This document shows, piece by piece, positions 1 through 8,093 of a stretch of 53,824 nucleotides of DNA. The notes beneath the pieces are model-generated. The model saw only the letters and a program-made list of their open reading frames with translations. It was not told where the DNA came from and did not search any database. The stretch is from contig NZ_JAELTV010000004.1 in assembly GCF_016429005.1 (NCBI RefSeq), positions 1-53,824 of the forward strand, in the 5' to 3' direction. Every line of letters starts with the position of its first letter. Within the stretch, counting starts at the first letter, position 1. This DNA comes from Pedobacter sp. ASV19. GTDB taxonomy: Bacteria; Bacteroidota; Bacteroidia; Sphingobacteriales; Sphingobacteriaceae. The position numbers and the translations under genes are program-made.

Positions 1-267
1 GTGATCCCTCCATATGAAGAATACCTGAAATTGGTAACCGTTACTAAGCCTGAACTGGCTCAGTCACCTAATGAGGCTAAAAACCTTGTAGAAGCTTATA
101 CTGCTTTAGGATATGCTTACACGCCAACGGATAAAGAAAAAGCAAAAGATAATTTTAACAAAGCTTTAGCTTTGGATCCTCAGAATGCAAATGCACAGAA
201 TGGATTAAAATATCTTACTGCTCCTCCGGCAGCAGCTAAGCCAAAAGCACCAATCAAGAAAAAATAA
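1..267 (+). CDS. C-terminal part of a TPR-repeat protein (5' end outside window)
   Basis: The frame is open from base 1, so the true start lies upstream. The last 88 codons hold a tetratricopeptide-type helix pair (around residues 30-66) with the usual spacing of Ala, Tyr and Leu and the ending ALALDPQNANA, typical of the second helix of a TPR. TPR units mediate protein-protein contacts. The protein ends in a tail rich in Ala, Pro and Lys (last 18 residues, ending in KKK). A strong terminator follows at 290-317, so the gene closes its own transcription unit before nuoA. The specific partner or role cannot be told from this fragment. Confidence 0.8.
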   Translation: MIPPYEEYLKLVTVTKPELAQSPNEAKNLVEAYTALGYAYTPTDKEKAKDNFNKALALDPQNANAQNGLKYLTAPPAAAKPKAPIKKK

Positions 268-289
268 TCAGTATAAATAACTATTATTG

Positions 290-320
290 AAAAGGCAGGG
301 TTGTTATCCTGCCTTTTTCT
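290..320 (+). terminator. Rho-independent terminator after the TPR gene
   Basis: A perfect 10-bp stem (AAAAGGCAGG at 290-299 with CCTGCCTTTT at 308-317) has an 8-nt loop and runs into a T-rich tract. It sits 22 bp after the TPR stop codon. The -7 promoter box of nuoA begins only 6 bp beyond the stem. Confidence 0.85.
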
Positions 321-322
321 TT

Positions 323-330
323 TAATTTTG
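323..330 (+). promoter_or_regulatory. Bacteroidota -7 promoter box for nuoA
   Basis: TAATTTTG fits the Bacteroidota -7 consensus TAnnTTTG exactly. A TTG at 301-303, 19 bp upstream, could serve as the -33 element and would lie in the terminator loop. The nuoA ATG follows 15 bp after the box, giving a very short leader. This is the likely main promoter of the nuo operon. Confidence 0.65.
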
Positions 331-345
331 TACCAAATTTATATT

Positions 346-717
346 ATGGAAACGCAAAGTATACCTTCAGATTTTCTCCCTATTATATTCCAGGTTGTGG
401 TAGCGCTTGGTTTTGTGGTCACAACATTGATCGCAACGCACTTGCTGGGGCCTGCAAGGAAAACAGAAGATAAGTTATCTACTTTCGAAGCCGGTATTAA
501 GGTGGTGGGTAATGCCAGACAGCCTTTTTCCATTAAATATTTCCTGGTGGCCATTCTGTTTGTTCTGTTTGATGTGGAGGTGATTTTCATGTATCCATGG
601 GCAGTGAACTTCAGAGAACTCGGGTCGAGGGGAATGATTGAAATGTTCATTTTTATGGGGACTTTACTCCTGGGCTTTATCTATGTCCTGAAGAAAAAAG
701 TACTGGATTGGAACTAA
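346..717 (+). CDS. nuoA: NADH-quinone oxidoreductase subunit A
   Basis: Small membrane subunit of respiratory complex I, helping to join the hydrophilic arm to the membrane arm at the quinone site. The 123-residue product has three hydrophobic segments (about residues 12-35, 63-85 and 92-112). It carries the family motifs KxxxFEAGI in the loop after the first helix and FDVEVIFMYPWA in the second helix, whose acidic residues are typical of NuoA. The ATG at 346 is preferred over an in-frame TTG at 301 because that upstream stretch lies within the terminator and promoter. A 104-bp gap with its own promoter-like box separates it from nuoB. Confidence 0.95.
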   Translation: METQSIPSDFLPIIFQVVVALGFVVTTLIATHLLGPARKTEDKLSTFEAGIKVVGNARQPFSIKYFLVAILFVLFDVEVIFMYPWAVNFRELGSRGMIEMFIFMGTLLLGFIYVLKKKVLDWN

Positions 718-772
718 TTATTTAGATTGGTTCTAAATGCAGGAGTACACTCCAATTCCTTCTAAAATATTG

Positions 773-780
773 TAAATTTG
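773..780 (+). promoter_or_regulatory. Possible secondary -7 box upstream of nuoB
   Basis: TAAATTTG matches TAnnTTTG exactly, 41 bp before the nuoB ATG in the 104-bp nuoA-nuoB gap. No convincing -33 TTG is seen at the right distance, so this may be a weak or chance match. Confidence 0.4.
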
Positions 781-821
781 TGGTTCATTCTTTACCTGAA
801 TGAGCCCTTTTTGTTTATATC

Positions 822-1364
822 ATGAGTGACATCAATATAGTAAACGCGCCTCCAGGCATTGAAGGATCTGGCTTCTTCGCCACCTCTTTAGATAAAGTTA
901 TCGGCCTGGCACGTTCCCATTCCTTGTGGCCATTACCATTTGCAACTTCCTGCTGCGGAATTGAGTTTATGGCAACCATGGGTTCGCATTATGATTTCGG
1001 ACGTTTTGGTTCCGAACGTTTAAGTTTCTCCCCGCGTCAGGCAGACCTTTTAATGGTGATGGGTACCATCGCCAAGAAAATGGCTCCGGTATTGAAGCAG
1101 GTGTATCTGCAGATGGCAGAACCCCGCTGGGTAATGGCCGTTGGTGCCTGTGCATCAAGCGGAGGTATTTTTGATACTTATTCTGTTCTTCAGGGAATCG
1201 ATGAGATCATCCCGGTTGATGTATATGTTCCGGGCTGCCCGCCAAGACCTGAAGCGATTTTAGATGGTTTTGGTAAAATACAGGAGCTGGTTAGAAATGA
1301 ATCTTCAAGAAGGAGGAATTCTGATCAGTATAAAGAGTTACTGGCTTCTTACGGAATATTATAA
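822..1364 (+). CDS. nuoB: NADH-quinone oxidoreductase subunit B
   Basis: Peripheral-arm subunit that carries the terminal iron-sulfur cluster N2, which passes electrons to quinone. The four expected N2 ligands are present: the adjacent pair C44-C45 in ATSCCGIEFM, C110 in VGACASSGG and C139 in VPGCPPRPEA. The length of 180 residues is normal. The stop codon overlaps the nuoC start by one base (TAATG), which points to translational coupling. Confidence 0.98.
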   Translation: MSDINIVNAPPGIEGSGFFATSLDKVIGLARSHSLWPLPFATSCCGIEFMATMGSHYDFGRFGSERLSFSPRQADLLMVMGTIAKKMAPVLKQVYLQMAEPRWVMAVGACASSGGIFDTYSVLQGIDEIIPVDVYVPGCPPRPEAILDGFGKIQELVRNESSRRRNSDQYKELLASYGIL

Positions 1365-1867
1365 TGGCTGAGAATAAGAATCAAGAGCTGATCCAGGTGC
1401 TGACTGAAAAGTTTGGCGATAAAATCACAGGTGTTCAGGAGCCTTATGGCCTGCTGACCTTTGAGACCACAAAAGATGTAATCTCTGACGTTTTGAAATT
1501 TCTTAAAGAAGGCAAAGCGACGAACTTCAATTTCCTGACCGATATTACGGCTGTTCATTATCCGGGTAAGAAACACGGTATTGCAGTTGTATACCACCTG
1601 CACAGTATGGTGAACAGGGTGAGGGTAAGAGTGAAGGTGTTCATCGACGAGCAGCATCCGAGCATTCCTACAGCAACCACATTGTGGAACGGTGCCAATT
1701 GGATGGAGAGAGAAACTTATGACTTTTTCGGGGTTAAATTCGAAGGTCATCCGGATCTGAGAAGAATATTGAATATGGACGATCTTGGGGTACACCCGAT
1801 GCTGAAACAATATCCTTTGGAAGATCCAAACAGAGTGGATAAAAAAGACGAATACTTTGGTAGATAG
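1364..1867 (+). CDS. nuoC: NADH-quinone oxidoreductase subunit C
   Basis: The 30-kDa-type subunit of the complex I peripheral arm, without a cofactor, which packs against NuoD and NuoB. The family signature is seen at about residues 108-150: WMERETYDFFGVKFEGHPDLRR cut by its usual spacing, followed by an LEDP-type ending. It is a stand-alone gene of 167 residues, not fused to nuoD as in Escherichia coli. It starts inside the nuoB stop and ends 5 bp before nuoD. Confidence 0.97.
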   Translation: MAENKNQELIQVLTEKFGDKITGVQEPYGLLTFETTKDVISDVLKFLKEGKATNFNFLTDITAVHYPGKKHGIAVVYHLHSMVNRVRVRVKVFIDEQHPSIPTATTLWNGANWMERETYDFFGVKFEGHPDLRRILNMDDLGVHPMLKQYPLEDPNRVDKKDEYFGR

Positions 1868-1872
1868 AATAT

Positions 1873-3084
1873 ATGAATAATCAGCCGGTATATACAGATA
1901 ACGACCCGCAGAGTGAGCTGGTAACCCTGAATTTAGGGCCCACCCACCCAGCTACGCACGGGGTATTTCAAAATGTTCTTCAGCTGGATGGTGAACGTAT
2001 CGTGAGTGGGGTTTCTACGATCGGATACATTCACCGTGCTTTTGAGAAAATTGCAGAACACAGACCTTTTTACCAGATCACCCCGCTTACCGACCGCTTA
2101 AATTATTGTTCTTCACCGATCAATAATATGGGCTGGCATATGACAGTAGAGAAACTACTGAACATTGAGATGCCTAAACGGGTAGATTATCTGCGGGTGA
2201 TCATTATGGAGCTGTCCAGGATCTCTGACCATATCATTTGCAATACCATTATTGCACAGGATACAGGGGCTACAACAACTTTCCTTTACTTATTTCAGTT
2301 CAGGGAACATATTTATGAGATCTATGAGGAGATTTGCGGAGCACGTTTAACAACTAATATTGGTCGTATAGGTGGTTTCGAAAGGGATTTTAATGATATC
2401 GCTTTTGCGAAGATCAATAAATTTCTGAAAGAGTTTCCTGTGGCATTAAAAGAGTTTGAAAACCTGCTGAACAGGAACCGGATCTTTATTGACCGTACAG
2501 CTGGTGTAGCAAAGGTAACTGCAGAAACGGCTTTGAGTTACAGCTGGACTGGCCCTTTATTAAGGGCTACAGGTGTAGATTATGACGTTAGGGTAAGCGA
2601 ACCTTATTCTTCTTACCAGGATTTCGATTTTGAAGTACCTGTTGGAACCAGCGGTGATATTTATGACCGTTATCTGGTTCGTAATGAAGAAATGTGGCAA
2701 AGTGTGCGCCTGATTGAACAGGCCATGCAGAAACTGAAGAATGAGCCTGCAGGTATTTTCCATGCGGATGTTCCGGATTTCTATTTGCCGGCTAAAGAAG
2801 AAGTGTACAACAACATGGAGGCATTGATCTATCACTTTAAGATTGTGATGGGAGAGATTGATGCGCCAAAAGCGGAAGTTTACCATGCGGTTGAAGGTGG
2901 TAATGGAGAGCTGGGCTTTTACCTGATCAATGATGGTGGAAGAACACCTTACCGTTTACACTTCAGAAGACCAAGCTTTATCAATTATCAAATGTTTGCG
3001 AAAATGAGTGAAGGTATGCTGTTGTCAGATGCCATTATCAATATGAGTAGCATGAATATTATAGCAGGAGAACTAGATGCTTAG
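1873..3084 (+). CDS. nuoD: NADH-quinone oxidoreductase subunit D
   Basis: The 49-kDa-type subunit that forms the quinone-binding cavity with NuoB. It has the N-terminal GPTHPATHG motif at about residues 22-30, which lines the quinone pocket, and a C-terminal region with PSFINYQ and an ending in GELDA typical of the family (related to the large subunit of NiFe hydrogenases but without the nickel ligands). The length of 403 residues is normal. Its last 8 bases overlap the start of nuoE. Confidence 0.98.
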   Translation: MNNQPVYTDNDPQSELVTLNLGPTHPATHGVFQNVLQLDGERIVSGVSTIGYIHRAFEKIAEHRPFYQITPLTDRLNYCSSPINNMGWHMTVEKLLNIEMPKRVDYLRVIIMELSRISDHIICNTIIAQDTGATTTFLYLFQFREHIYEIYEEICGARLTTNIGRIGGFERDFNDIAFAKINKFLKEFPVALKEFENLLNRNRIFIDRTAGVAKVTAETALSYSWTGPLLRATGVDYDVRVSEPYSSYQDFDFEVPVGTSGDIYDRYLVRNEEMWQSVRLIEQAMQKLKNEPAGIFHADVPDFYLPAKEEVYNNMEALIYHFKIVMGEIDAPKAEVYHAVEGGNGELGFYLINDGGRTPYRLHFRRPSFINYQMFAKMSEGMLLSDAIINMSSMNIIAGELDA

Positions 3085-3589
3085 AGTAGAAGAACAACAA
3101 CCTGTAGATTTTTCATCGGCTTTGCTGGCAAAGTTTGATGAAATTGTAAAAAGATATCCTGAAGGCAAGCAGAAATCTGCTTTGCTGCCGATTTTGCATG
3201 AAGTACAGGCCGAGCAGGGCTGGCTGAGCACCTCGGCGATGAACAGGGTAGCAGATTACCTGGATATCCAGGATATCGAGGTCTATGAAGTAGCATCTTT
3301 CTATACCATGTACTTTTTAAAACCGCAGGGCAAATATATGCTGGAGGTTTGCCGTACAGGACCTTGCTGTTTAGTTGGAGCTGAAAAGCTGATGAACCAT
3401 ATTGAGCAGAAGCTTGGGGTTAAAGAAGGAGAAGTAACGCCTGATGGCTTGTTCAGCTGGAGAGGTGTAGAATGTCTGGCCGCATGCGGTTATGGACCGG
3501 TTTTACAGATTGGCCCTGAGTATACATTCTATGAGAATCTGAATGAACAAAAGGTAGACGATTTAATAGAGGACTTACGTAAGAAATAA
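3077..3589 (+). CDS. nuoE: NADH-quinone oxidoreductase subunit E
   Basis: The 24-kDa-type thioredoxin-fold subunit of the NADH-input module, holding the [2Fe-2S] cluster N1a. The ligand set is C92-x4-C97 followed by C133-x3-C137 (within VCRTGPC and ECLAACG). Its 170 residues start inside the end of nuoD. Its stop overlaps the nuoF start by one base, so D-E-F are tightly coupled. Presence of E, F and G shows that this complex accepts NADH, unlike the reduced 11-subunit forms in some Bacteroidota. Confidence 0.97.
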   Translation: MLRVEEQQPVDFSSALLAKFDEIVKRYPEGKQKSALLPILHEVQAEQGWLSTSAMNRVADYLDIQDIEVYEVASFYTMYFLKPQGKYMLEVCRTGPCCLVGAEKLMNHIEQKLGVKEGEVTPDGLFSWRGVECLAACGYGPVLQIGPEYTFYENLNEQKVDDLIEDLRKK

Positions 3590-4953
3590 TGGCCCGTAAA
3601 CTATTATTAGAACATATTAACGTACCCGGCATCAATACTTTTGATGTGTACCGCCAGAAAGGTGGTTACCGTGCTGTGGAAAAGGCTTTGAAGATGACCC
3701 CGGACGAGGTTGTGGAAGAAGTAAAGAAATCAGGATTACGCGGTCGTGGTGGTGCAGGATTCCCTACGGGAATGAAATGGAGCTTTCTGGCGAAGCCGGA
3801 AGGTGTGCCACGTTACCTGGTTTGTAATGCGGATGAATCTGAGCCTGGAACCTTTAAGGACAGGTATCTGATGACCTATATCCCTCATGCTTTGATTGAG
3901 GGGATGATCGTATCCAGCTTTGCACTTGGGGCTAAAACGTCTTACATCTATGTAAGAGGGGAAATGATGCCTCAGATCCGTATTCTGGAAAGAGCGATTG
4001 CTGAAGCAAAGAACGCAGGCTTTTTAGGTAAGAATATTTTAGGCTCAGGCTATGACCTGGAACTATATGTTCAGCCAGGAGGCGGTGCCTATATTTGCGG
4101 GGAAGAGACGGCTTTATTGGAATCTTTAGAAGGTAAAAGAGGAAACCCGAGGATTAAGCCTCCTTTTCCTGCGATTGCCGGATTATATGGCTGCCCTACG
4201 GTAGTAAATAACGTAGAATCAATTGCGGCTACAGTTCCGATCATCAACGATGGTGGCGAAGAGTATGCTAAAATTGGTATAGGCCGCAGTACCGGAACTA
4301 AACTGATCTCTGCTTCAGGTAACCTGGTGAGACCGGGTGTTTATGAAATTGAGTTGGGTTTACCCGTAGAAGAGTTTATTTATTCTGATGAATATTGTGG
4401 GGGTATTGCCAATGGAAAAAGATTGAAGGCTACTGTGGCCGGAGGTTCTTCTGTTCCTGTTTTGCCAGCCAATTTAACTTTAAAATTAGCGAATGGTGAT
4501 CCAAGGCTGATGAGCTATGAATCTTTATCTGAAGGTGGTTTTGCTACAGGTACCATGATGGGATCTGGTGGTTTTATTGCTTTTGATGAAGACCAGTGTA
4601 TCGTTAGAAATACCTGGAATTTTTCAAGATTCTATCACCATGAAAGTTGCGGACAATGTTCACCTTGCCGTGAAGGTACAGGCTGGATGGAAAAGGTATT
4701 GCACCGTCTGGAATACGGACATGGTAAAATGAGTGATATTGACCTGTTGGTGGATGTATCCAGGAAGATAGAGGGGAATACCATCTGTCCATTGGGAGAT
4801 GCAGCGGCATGGCCGGTGGCGAGTGCCATCAGACATTTCAGAGATGAGTTTGAATGGCATGTTAAAGAGCCGGTTAAATGTCTGGATACAAATTATGGTT
4901 TGGCTAATTATGCCAATCCGATTGCGAAAGCAGAAGTGACTACTGAAAATTAA
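3589..4953 (+). CDS. nuoF: NADH-quinone oxidoreductase subunit F (NADH/FMN-binding)
   Basis: The 51-kDa-type subunit that oxidises NADH with bound FMN and passes electrons to cluster N3. It has the glycine-rich nucleotide site GRGGAGFPTG (residues 52-61), a second glycine-rich stretch near 164-172 (PGGGAYICGEE) and the N3 ligands C354, C357, C360 and C400 (SCGQCSPC and ICPLG). The length of 454 residues is slightly long for the family, with an extended C-terminus. The start overlaps the nuoE stop. Confidence 0.98.
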   Translation: MARKLLLEHINVPGINTFDVYRQKGGYRAVEKALKMTPDEVVEEVKKSGLRGRGGAGFPTGMKWSFLAKPEGVPRYLVCNADESEPGTFKDRYLMTYIPHALIEGMIVSSFALGAKTSYIYVRGEMMPQIRILERAIAEAKNAGFLGKNILGSGYDLELYVQPGGGAYICGEETALLESLEGKRGNPRIKPPFPAIAGLYGCPTVVNNVESIAATVPIINDGGEEYAKIGIGRSTGTKLISASGNLVRPGVYEIELGLPVEEFIYSDEYCGGIANGKRLKATVAGGSSVPVLPANLTLKLANGDPRLMSYESLSEGGFATGTMMGSGGFIAFDEDQCIVRNTWNFSRFYHHESCGQCSPCREGTGWMEKVLHRLEYGHGKMSDIDLLVDVSRKIEGNTICPLGDAAAWPVASAIRHFRDEFEWHVKEPVKCLDTNYGLANYANPIAKAEVTTEN

Positions 4954-4968
4954 AGAATAGCTGCAACA

Positions 4969-5973
4969 ATGAGTGATAAAGTTAAGGTAACCATAGACGG
5001 GATAACTGTTGAAGTAGATCCTGGTACGACGATCCTGAATGCTGCAAGGCAAATAGGAGGGGATATTGTACCTCCGGCAATGTGCTATTATTCCAAGCTG
5101 GAAGGCAGCGGAGGTAAATGCCGTACCTGTATTGTTAAGGTAAGCAAGGGCTCTGAAAAGGACCCAAGACCGATGCCTAAACTGGTGGCTTCCTGCCGTA
5201 CAACGGTGATGGATGGGATGGAAGTGCAGAACATTACTTCTCCGGAGGTTTTGGAAGCTCGTAGCGGGGTTGTAGAGATGTTATTGATCAACCACCCGCT
5301 GGATTGTCCGGTATGCGATCAGGCAGGAGAATGCGATTTGCAGAACCTGGGCTATGAGCACGGTTTGCAGAAAACGCGATATGAATTTGAGCGCCGTACT
5401 TTTGAGCGCATCGATATTGGAGATAAGATCCAGCTGCACATGAACCGTTGCATTTTATGCTACCGTTGTGTATTTACAGCAGATCAGATCACCAATAAAC
5501 GTGTTCATGGTATCTTAAACAGGGGCGACCATTCGGAGATCTCTACCTATATCCAAACGGCTGTAGACAATGATTTCTCCGGAAATGTGATTGATGTTTG
5601 CCCTGTGGGTGCTTTAACAGACAAAACTTTCAGGTTTAAAAACCGGGTTTGGTTTACTAAACCGATTGATGCACACCGCGACTGCCCTACCTGCAGCGGT
5701 AAAGTAACGTTGTGGTATAAGGGAGAAGATGTACTGAGGGTAACTGCCCGTAAGGATGTGTATGGTGAGGTGGAAGAGTTCATCTGTAATACTTGTCGTT
5801 TTGATAAGAAAAAGACTGCAGACTGGGTAATTGAACACCCTACGCACATCAGTGATACTTCAGTGATTTCTTCTAATCACTATGAAACCATGAAACCTTT
5901 ACCTGTAATTCAGGACAATCCTAAATTGCAGCTTGCAAATAAAATAGAACTAGAAAAAACCACTAAATTCTAA
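4969..5973 (+). CDS. nuoG: NADH-quinone oxidoreductase subunit G, short form lacking the molybdopterin-type domain
   Basis: Iron-sulfur relay subunit of complex I. The ligands for three clusters are visible: [2Fe-2S] N1b at C39, C51, C54 and C76; N5 at H109, C113, C116 and C122; and a [4Fe-4S] site at C161, C164, C167 and C211. The protein ends after 334 residues, so the large molybdopterin-oxidoreductase-like domain of the roughly 900-residue E. coli NuoG is absent. The region after residue 230 holds two further CxxC pairs (C239/C242 and C273/C276) in place of the standard N7 pattern. The reading frame is clean and the stop overlaps nuoH, so this is a natural short form and not a frameshift. 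Confidence 0.93.
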   Translation: MSDKVKVTIDGITVEVDPGTTILNAARQIGGDIVPPAMCYYSKLEGSGGKCRTCIVKVSKGSEKDPRPMPKLVASCRTTVMDGMEVQNITSPEVLEARSGVVEMLLINHPLDCPVCDQAGECDLQNLGYEHGLQKTRYEFERRTFERIDIGDKIQLHMNRCILCYRCVFTADQITNKRVHGILNRGDHSEISTYIQTAVDNDFSGNVIDVCPVGALTDKTFRFKNRVWFTKPIDAHRDCPTCSGKVTLWYKGEDVLRVTARKDVYGEVEEFICNTCRFDKKKTADWVIEHPTHISDTSVISSNHYETMKPLPVIQDNPKLQLANKIELEKTTKF

Positions 5974-7010
5974 TGGATATCTCGTTTGTTATAGAAAAAT
6001 TTATACTGGTGGCGATCATTTTCGGGATCAGCTTACTGATTGCGATGTATTCCACGTATGCTGAAAGAAAAGTGGCCGCATTTTTACAAGACCGTTTAGG
6101 ACCAGACAGAGCAGGTCCCTTCGGGATTTTACAGCCGCTTGCGGATGGGGTAAAGATGTTCATGAAAGAAGAGATCGTACCAGCAAATTCGAGTAAATGG
6201 TTGTTTATGGTGGGCCCTGGTCTGGCCATGCTGACGGCCTGTATCGGTACAGCTGTAATTCCTTGGGGATCACCGGTCACGATAGGTGGCCGCATTATTC
6301 CTTTGCAGGTAACAGACATCAACGTAGGTATTTTATACATTTTTGGTGTGGTTTCTTTAGGGGTTTATGGTGTAATGATCGGAGGCTGGGCATCCAACAA
6401 TAAATACTCTTTATTGTCTGCGATCCGTGCGGCTTCTCAAAACATCAGTTATGAAATTGCCATGGGTTTATCCATTATCGCTTTATTGCTGGTAACAGGT
6501 ACCATGAGTTTAAAAGAAATTACAGAACAGCAGCACGGCTGGCACTGGAATGTGCTGTATCAGCCGGTTGGCTTCATTCTGTTTATGGTTTGTGCTTTTG
6601 CAGAAACCAACCGCGCACCTTTCGATTTACCGGAATGTGAAACGGAGCTGATTGGTGGATACCATACAGAGTATTCTTCCATGAAACTGGGCTTTTACCT
6701 GTTTGCAGAGTACATCAATATGTTTGTGTCTTCGGCGGTAATGGCTACGCTTTATTTTGGAGGCTATAACTATCCGGGTATGGATACGATGGCAGTATGG
6801 CTGGGGCCGACATGGGCGCCGCTTTTTGGCACGGCAGTCTTCTTTTTTAAGATCTTTGCATTTATATTCTTCTTTATGTGGGTGCGCTGGACCATTCCGC
6901 GTTTCCGTTATGATCAGTTGATGCACTTGGGCTGGAAGATGTTAATTCCGCTGGCTATTGCGAATATTATTGTCACAGGACTTGTGATTGCTTATATAGA
7001 AAAGTTTTAA
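5973..7010 (+). CDS. nuoH: NADH-quinone oxidoreductase subunit H
   Basis: Integral membrane subunit that forms part of the quinone channel and links it to the proton pumps. It has about eight hydrophobic segments. Family motifs include the early cytoplasmic loop with TYAERKVAAFLQDRLGP, then QPLADGVKMFMKEE, and the acidic loop near residues 208-225 with ETNRAPFDLPECETEL. Its 345 residues match the family. The ATG overlaps the nuoG stop. Confidence 0.98.
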   Translation: MDISFVIEKFILVAIIFGISLLIAMYSTYAERKVAAFLQDRLGPDRAGPFGILQPLADGVKMFMKEEIVPANSSKWLFMVGPGLAMLTACIGTAVIPWGSPVTIGGRIIPLQVTDINVGILYIFGVVSLGVYGVMIGGWASNNKYSLLSAIRAASQNISYEIAMGLSIIALLLVTGTMSLKEITEQQHGWHWNVLYQPVGFILFMVCAFAETNRAPFDLPECETELIGGYHTEYSSMKLGFYLFAEYINMFVSSAVMATLYFGGYNYPGMDTMAVWLGPTWAPLFGTAVFFFKIFAFIFFFMWVRWTIPRFRYDQLMHLGWKMLIPLAIANIIVTGLVIAYIEKF

Positions 7011-7033
7011 CTCCCGCGAAGCGGTAAAAATAA

Positions 7034-7040
7034 AAGGAGG
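7034..7040 (+). promoter_or_regulatory. Canonical Shine-Dalgarno sequence before nuoI
   Basis: AAGGAGG lies 4 bp before the nuoI ATG. Strong Shine-Dalgarno sites are uncommon in Bacteroidota, which mostly start translation from A-rich leaders, so this one stands out. It decides the start at 7045. Confidence 0.7.
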
Positions 7041-7044
7041 TTTA

Positions 7045-7545
7045 ATGGAACCATTAACCAGTAAAAAGAAAGTATTAGAACAAAAGCCCTTAACGTTTGC
7101 AGAGCGTATGTACCTGCCGGCGATTATGAAGGGGATGTCTATCACCATCAGTCACTTCTTTAAGAAAGAGGCAACGATACGCTATCCTGAGGTAGAAAGG
7201 GAATTTTCGACCAACTTCAGGGGAATGCACTCCTTAAAAAGAGATGAAGACGGAAGGGAACGCTGCACGGCCTGTGGTCTATGTGCATTGTCCTGCCCGG
7301 CAGAGGCGATTACTATGATTGCTGCTGAACGTAAGCCTGAGGAGAAAGAATTGTACAGAGAAGAAAAATATGCTGCAGTATATGAAATCAATATGCTGCG
7401 TTGTATTTTCTGCGGTTTATGTGAAGAGGCTTGTCCTAAAGAGGCCATTTACTTAGACGGTCCTATTGTTCCGGCTGATTATCTGCGTAAGGATTTTATT
7501 TACGGGAAAGATAAACTGGTAGAGGCACCATTAGAGAAAAAATAA
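7045..7545 (+). CDS. nuoI: NADH-quinone oxidoreductase subunit I (2 x [4Fe-4S])
   Basis: Ferredoxin-like subunit carrying clusters N6a and N6b, which lead electrons from NuoG towards N2. It has two classical CxxCxxCxxxCP motifs: C74, C77, C80, C84 and C120, C123, C126, C130. The length is 166 residues. It has a 34-bp gap from nuoH with a strong Shine-Dalgarno site, and a 50-bp gap to nuoJ that contains a promoter-like box. Confidence 0.97.
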   Translation: MEPLTSKKKVLEQKPLTFAERMYLPAIMKGMSITISHFFKKEATIRYPEVEREFSTNFRGMHSLKRDEDGRERCTACGLCALSCPAEAITMIAAERKPEEKELYREEKYAAVYEINMLRCIFCGLCEEACPKEAIYLDGPIVPADYLRKDFIYGKDKLVEAPLEKK

Positions 7546-7554
7546 ATAGTTTGA

Positions 7555-7562
7555 TACATTTG
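7555..7562 (+). promoter_or_regulatory. Possible internal -7 box before nuoJ
   Basis: TACATTTG is an exact TAnnTTTG match in the 50-bp nuoI-nuoJ gap, 33 bp upstream of the nuoJ ATG. It could let the membrane-arm genes nuoJ-N be transcribed separately. No clear -33 element is seen. Confidence 0.35.
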
Positions 7563-7595
7563 TCGCTTTTAAACGGCTTTAAAACAAAATAATAA

Positions 7596-8093
7596 ATGGG
7601 TACATCTGTATTCTATGTAGTCGCAGCTTTAAGCATCTTCTTTTCACTGATGGTGATCTTTTCGAAGAACCCAGTGCACAGTGTGCTTTACCTGATCGTT
7701 ACTTTTTTCACCTTCACGGTTCATTACGTTTTATTGAACGCGCAGTTTCTTGCCGTAGTGAATTTTATCGTGTACATGGGGGCCATTATGGTACTTTTCC
7801 TTTTTGTACTGATGCTATTGAACCTCAATAAGGAAAACGAACCTTCCAAATCCAACCTGATCAAGGTGGTGGGGATCATTGCCGGCTGTTGCCTGGTGGT
7901 GACGCTGATTGGTTCTTTCAAAGCAACGACACTTTCTAATCCCCTGGTTTTGCAGAACCCGGACCTGGGTCTGGTGAAAAACCTGGGTAAAGAATTATTT
8001 GGTCCGTTTATGCTTCCATTTGAATTGTCTTCCATTTTATTGCTGACAGCGATGGTAGGAGCGGTATTGTTAACTAAAAAAGAAAAAGTATAG
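7596..8093 (+). CDS. nuoJ: NADH-quinone oxidoreductase subunit J
   Basis: Membrane subunit of complex I with five hydrophobic segments in 165 residues. The third segment holds the NuoJ signature NFIVYMGAIMVLFLFVLML, where the Tyr-Met-Gly-Ala stretch forms the helix deformation typical of this subunit. The stop TAG shares its last base with the GTG start of nuoK, so J and K are translationally coupled. Confidence 0.96.
   Translation: MGTSVFYVVAALSIFFSLMVIFSKNPVHSVLYLIVTFFTFTVHYVLLNAQFLAVVNFIVYMGAIMVLFLFVLMLLNLNKENEPSKSNLIKVVGIIAGCCLVVTLIGSFKATTLSNPLVLQNPDLGLVKNLGKELFGPFMLPFELSSILLLTAMVGAVLLTKKEKV

Noticed and set aside
1349-1810. 153-codon minus-strand frame inside nuoC
   Set aside because: Antisense to a certain gene, with no domain or start site.
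4969-5973. Short NuoG as a frameshifted or truncated pseudogene
   Set aside because: The stop overlaps the nuoH start in the same way as other nuo junctions, and no leftover molybdopterin-domain sequence follows, so it is a natural short form.
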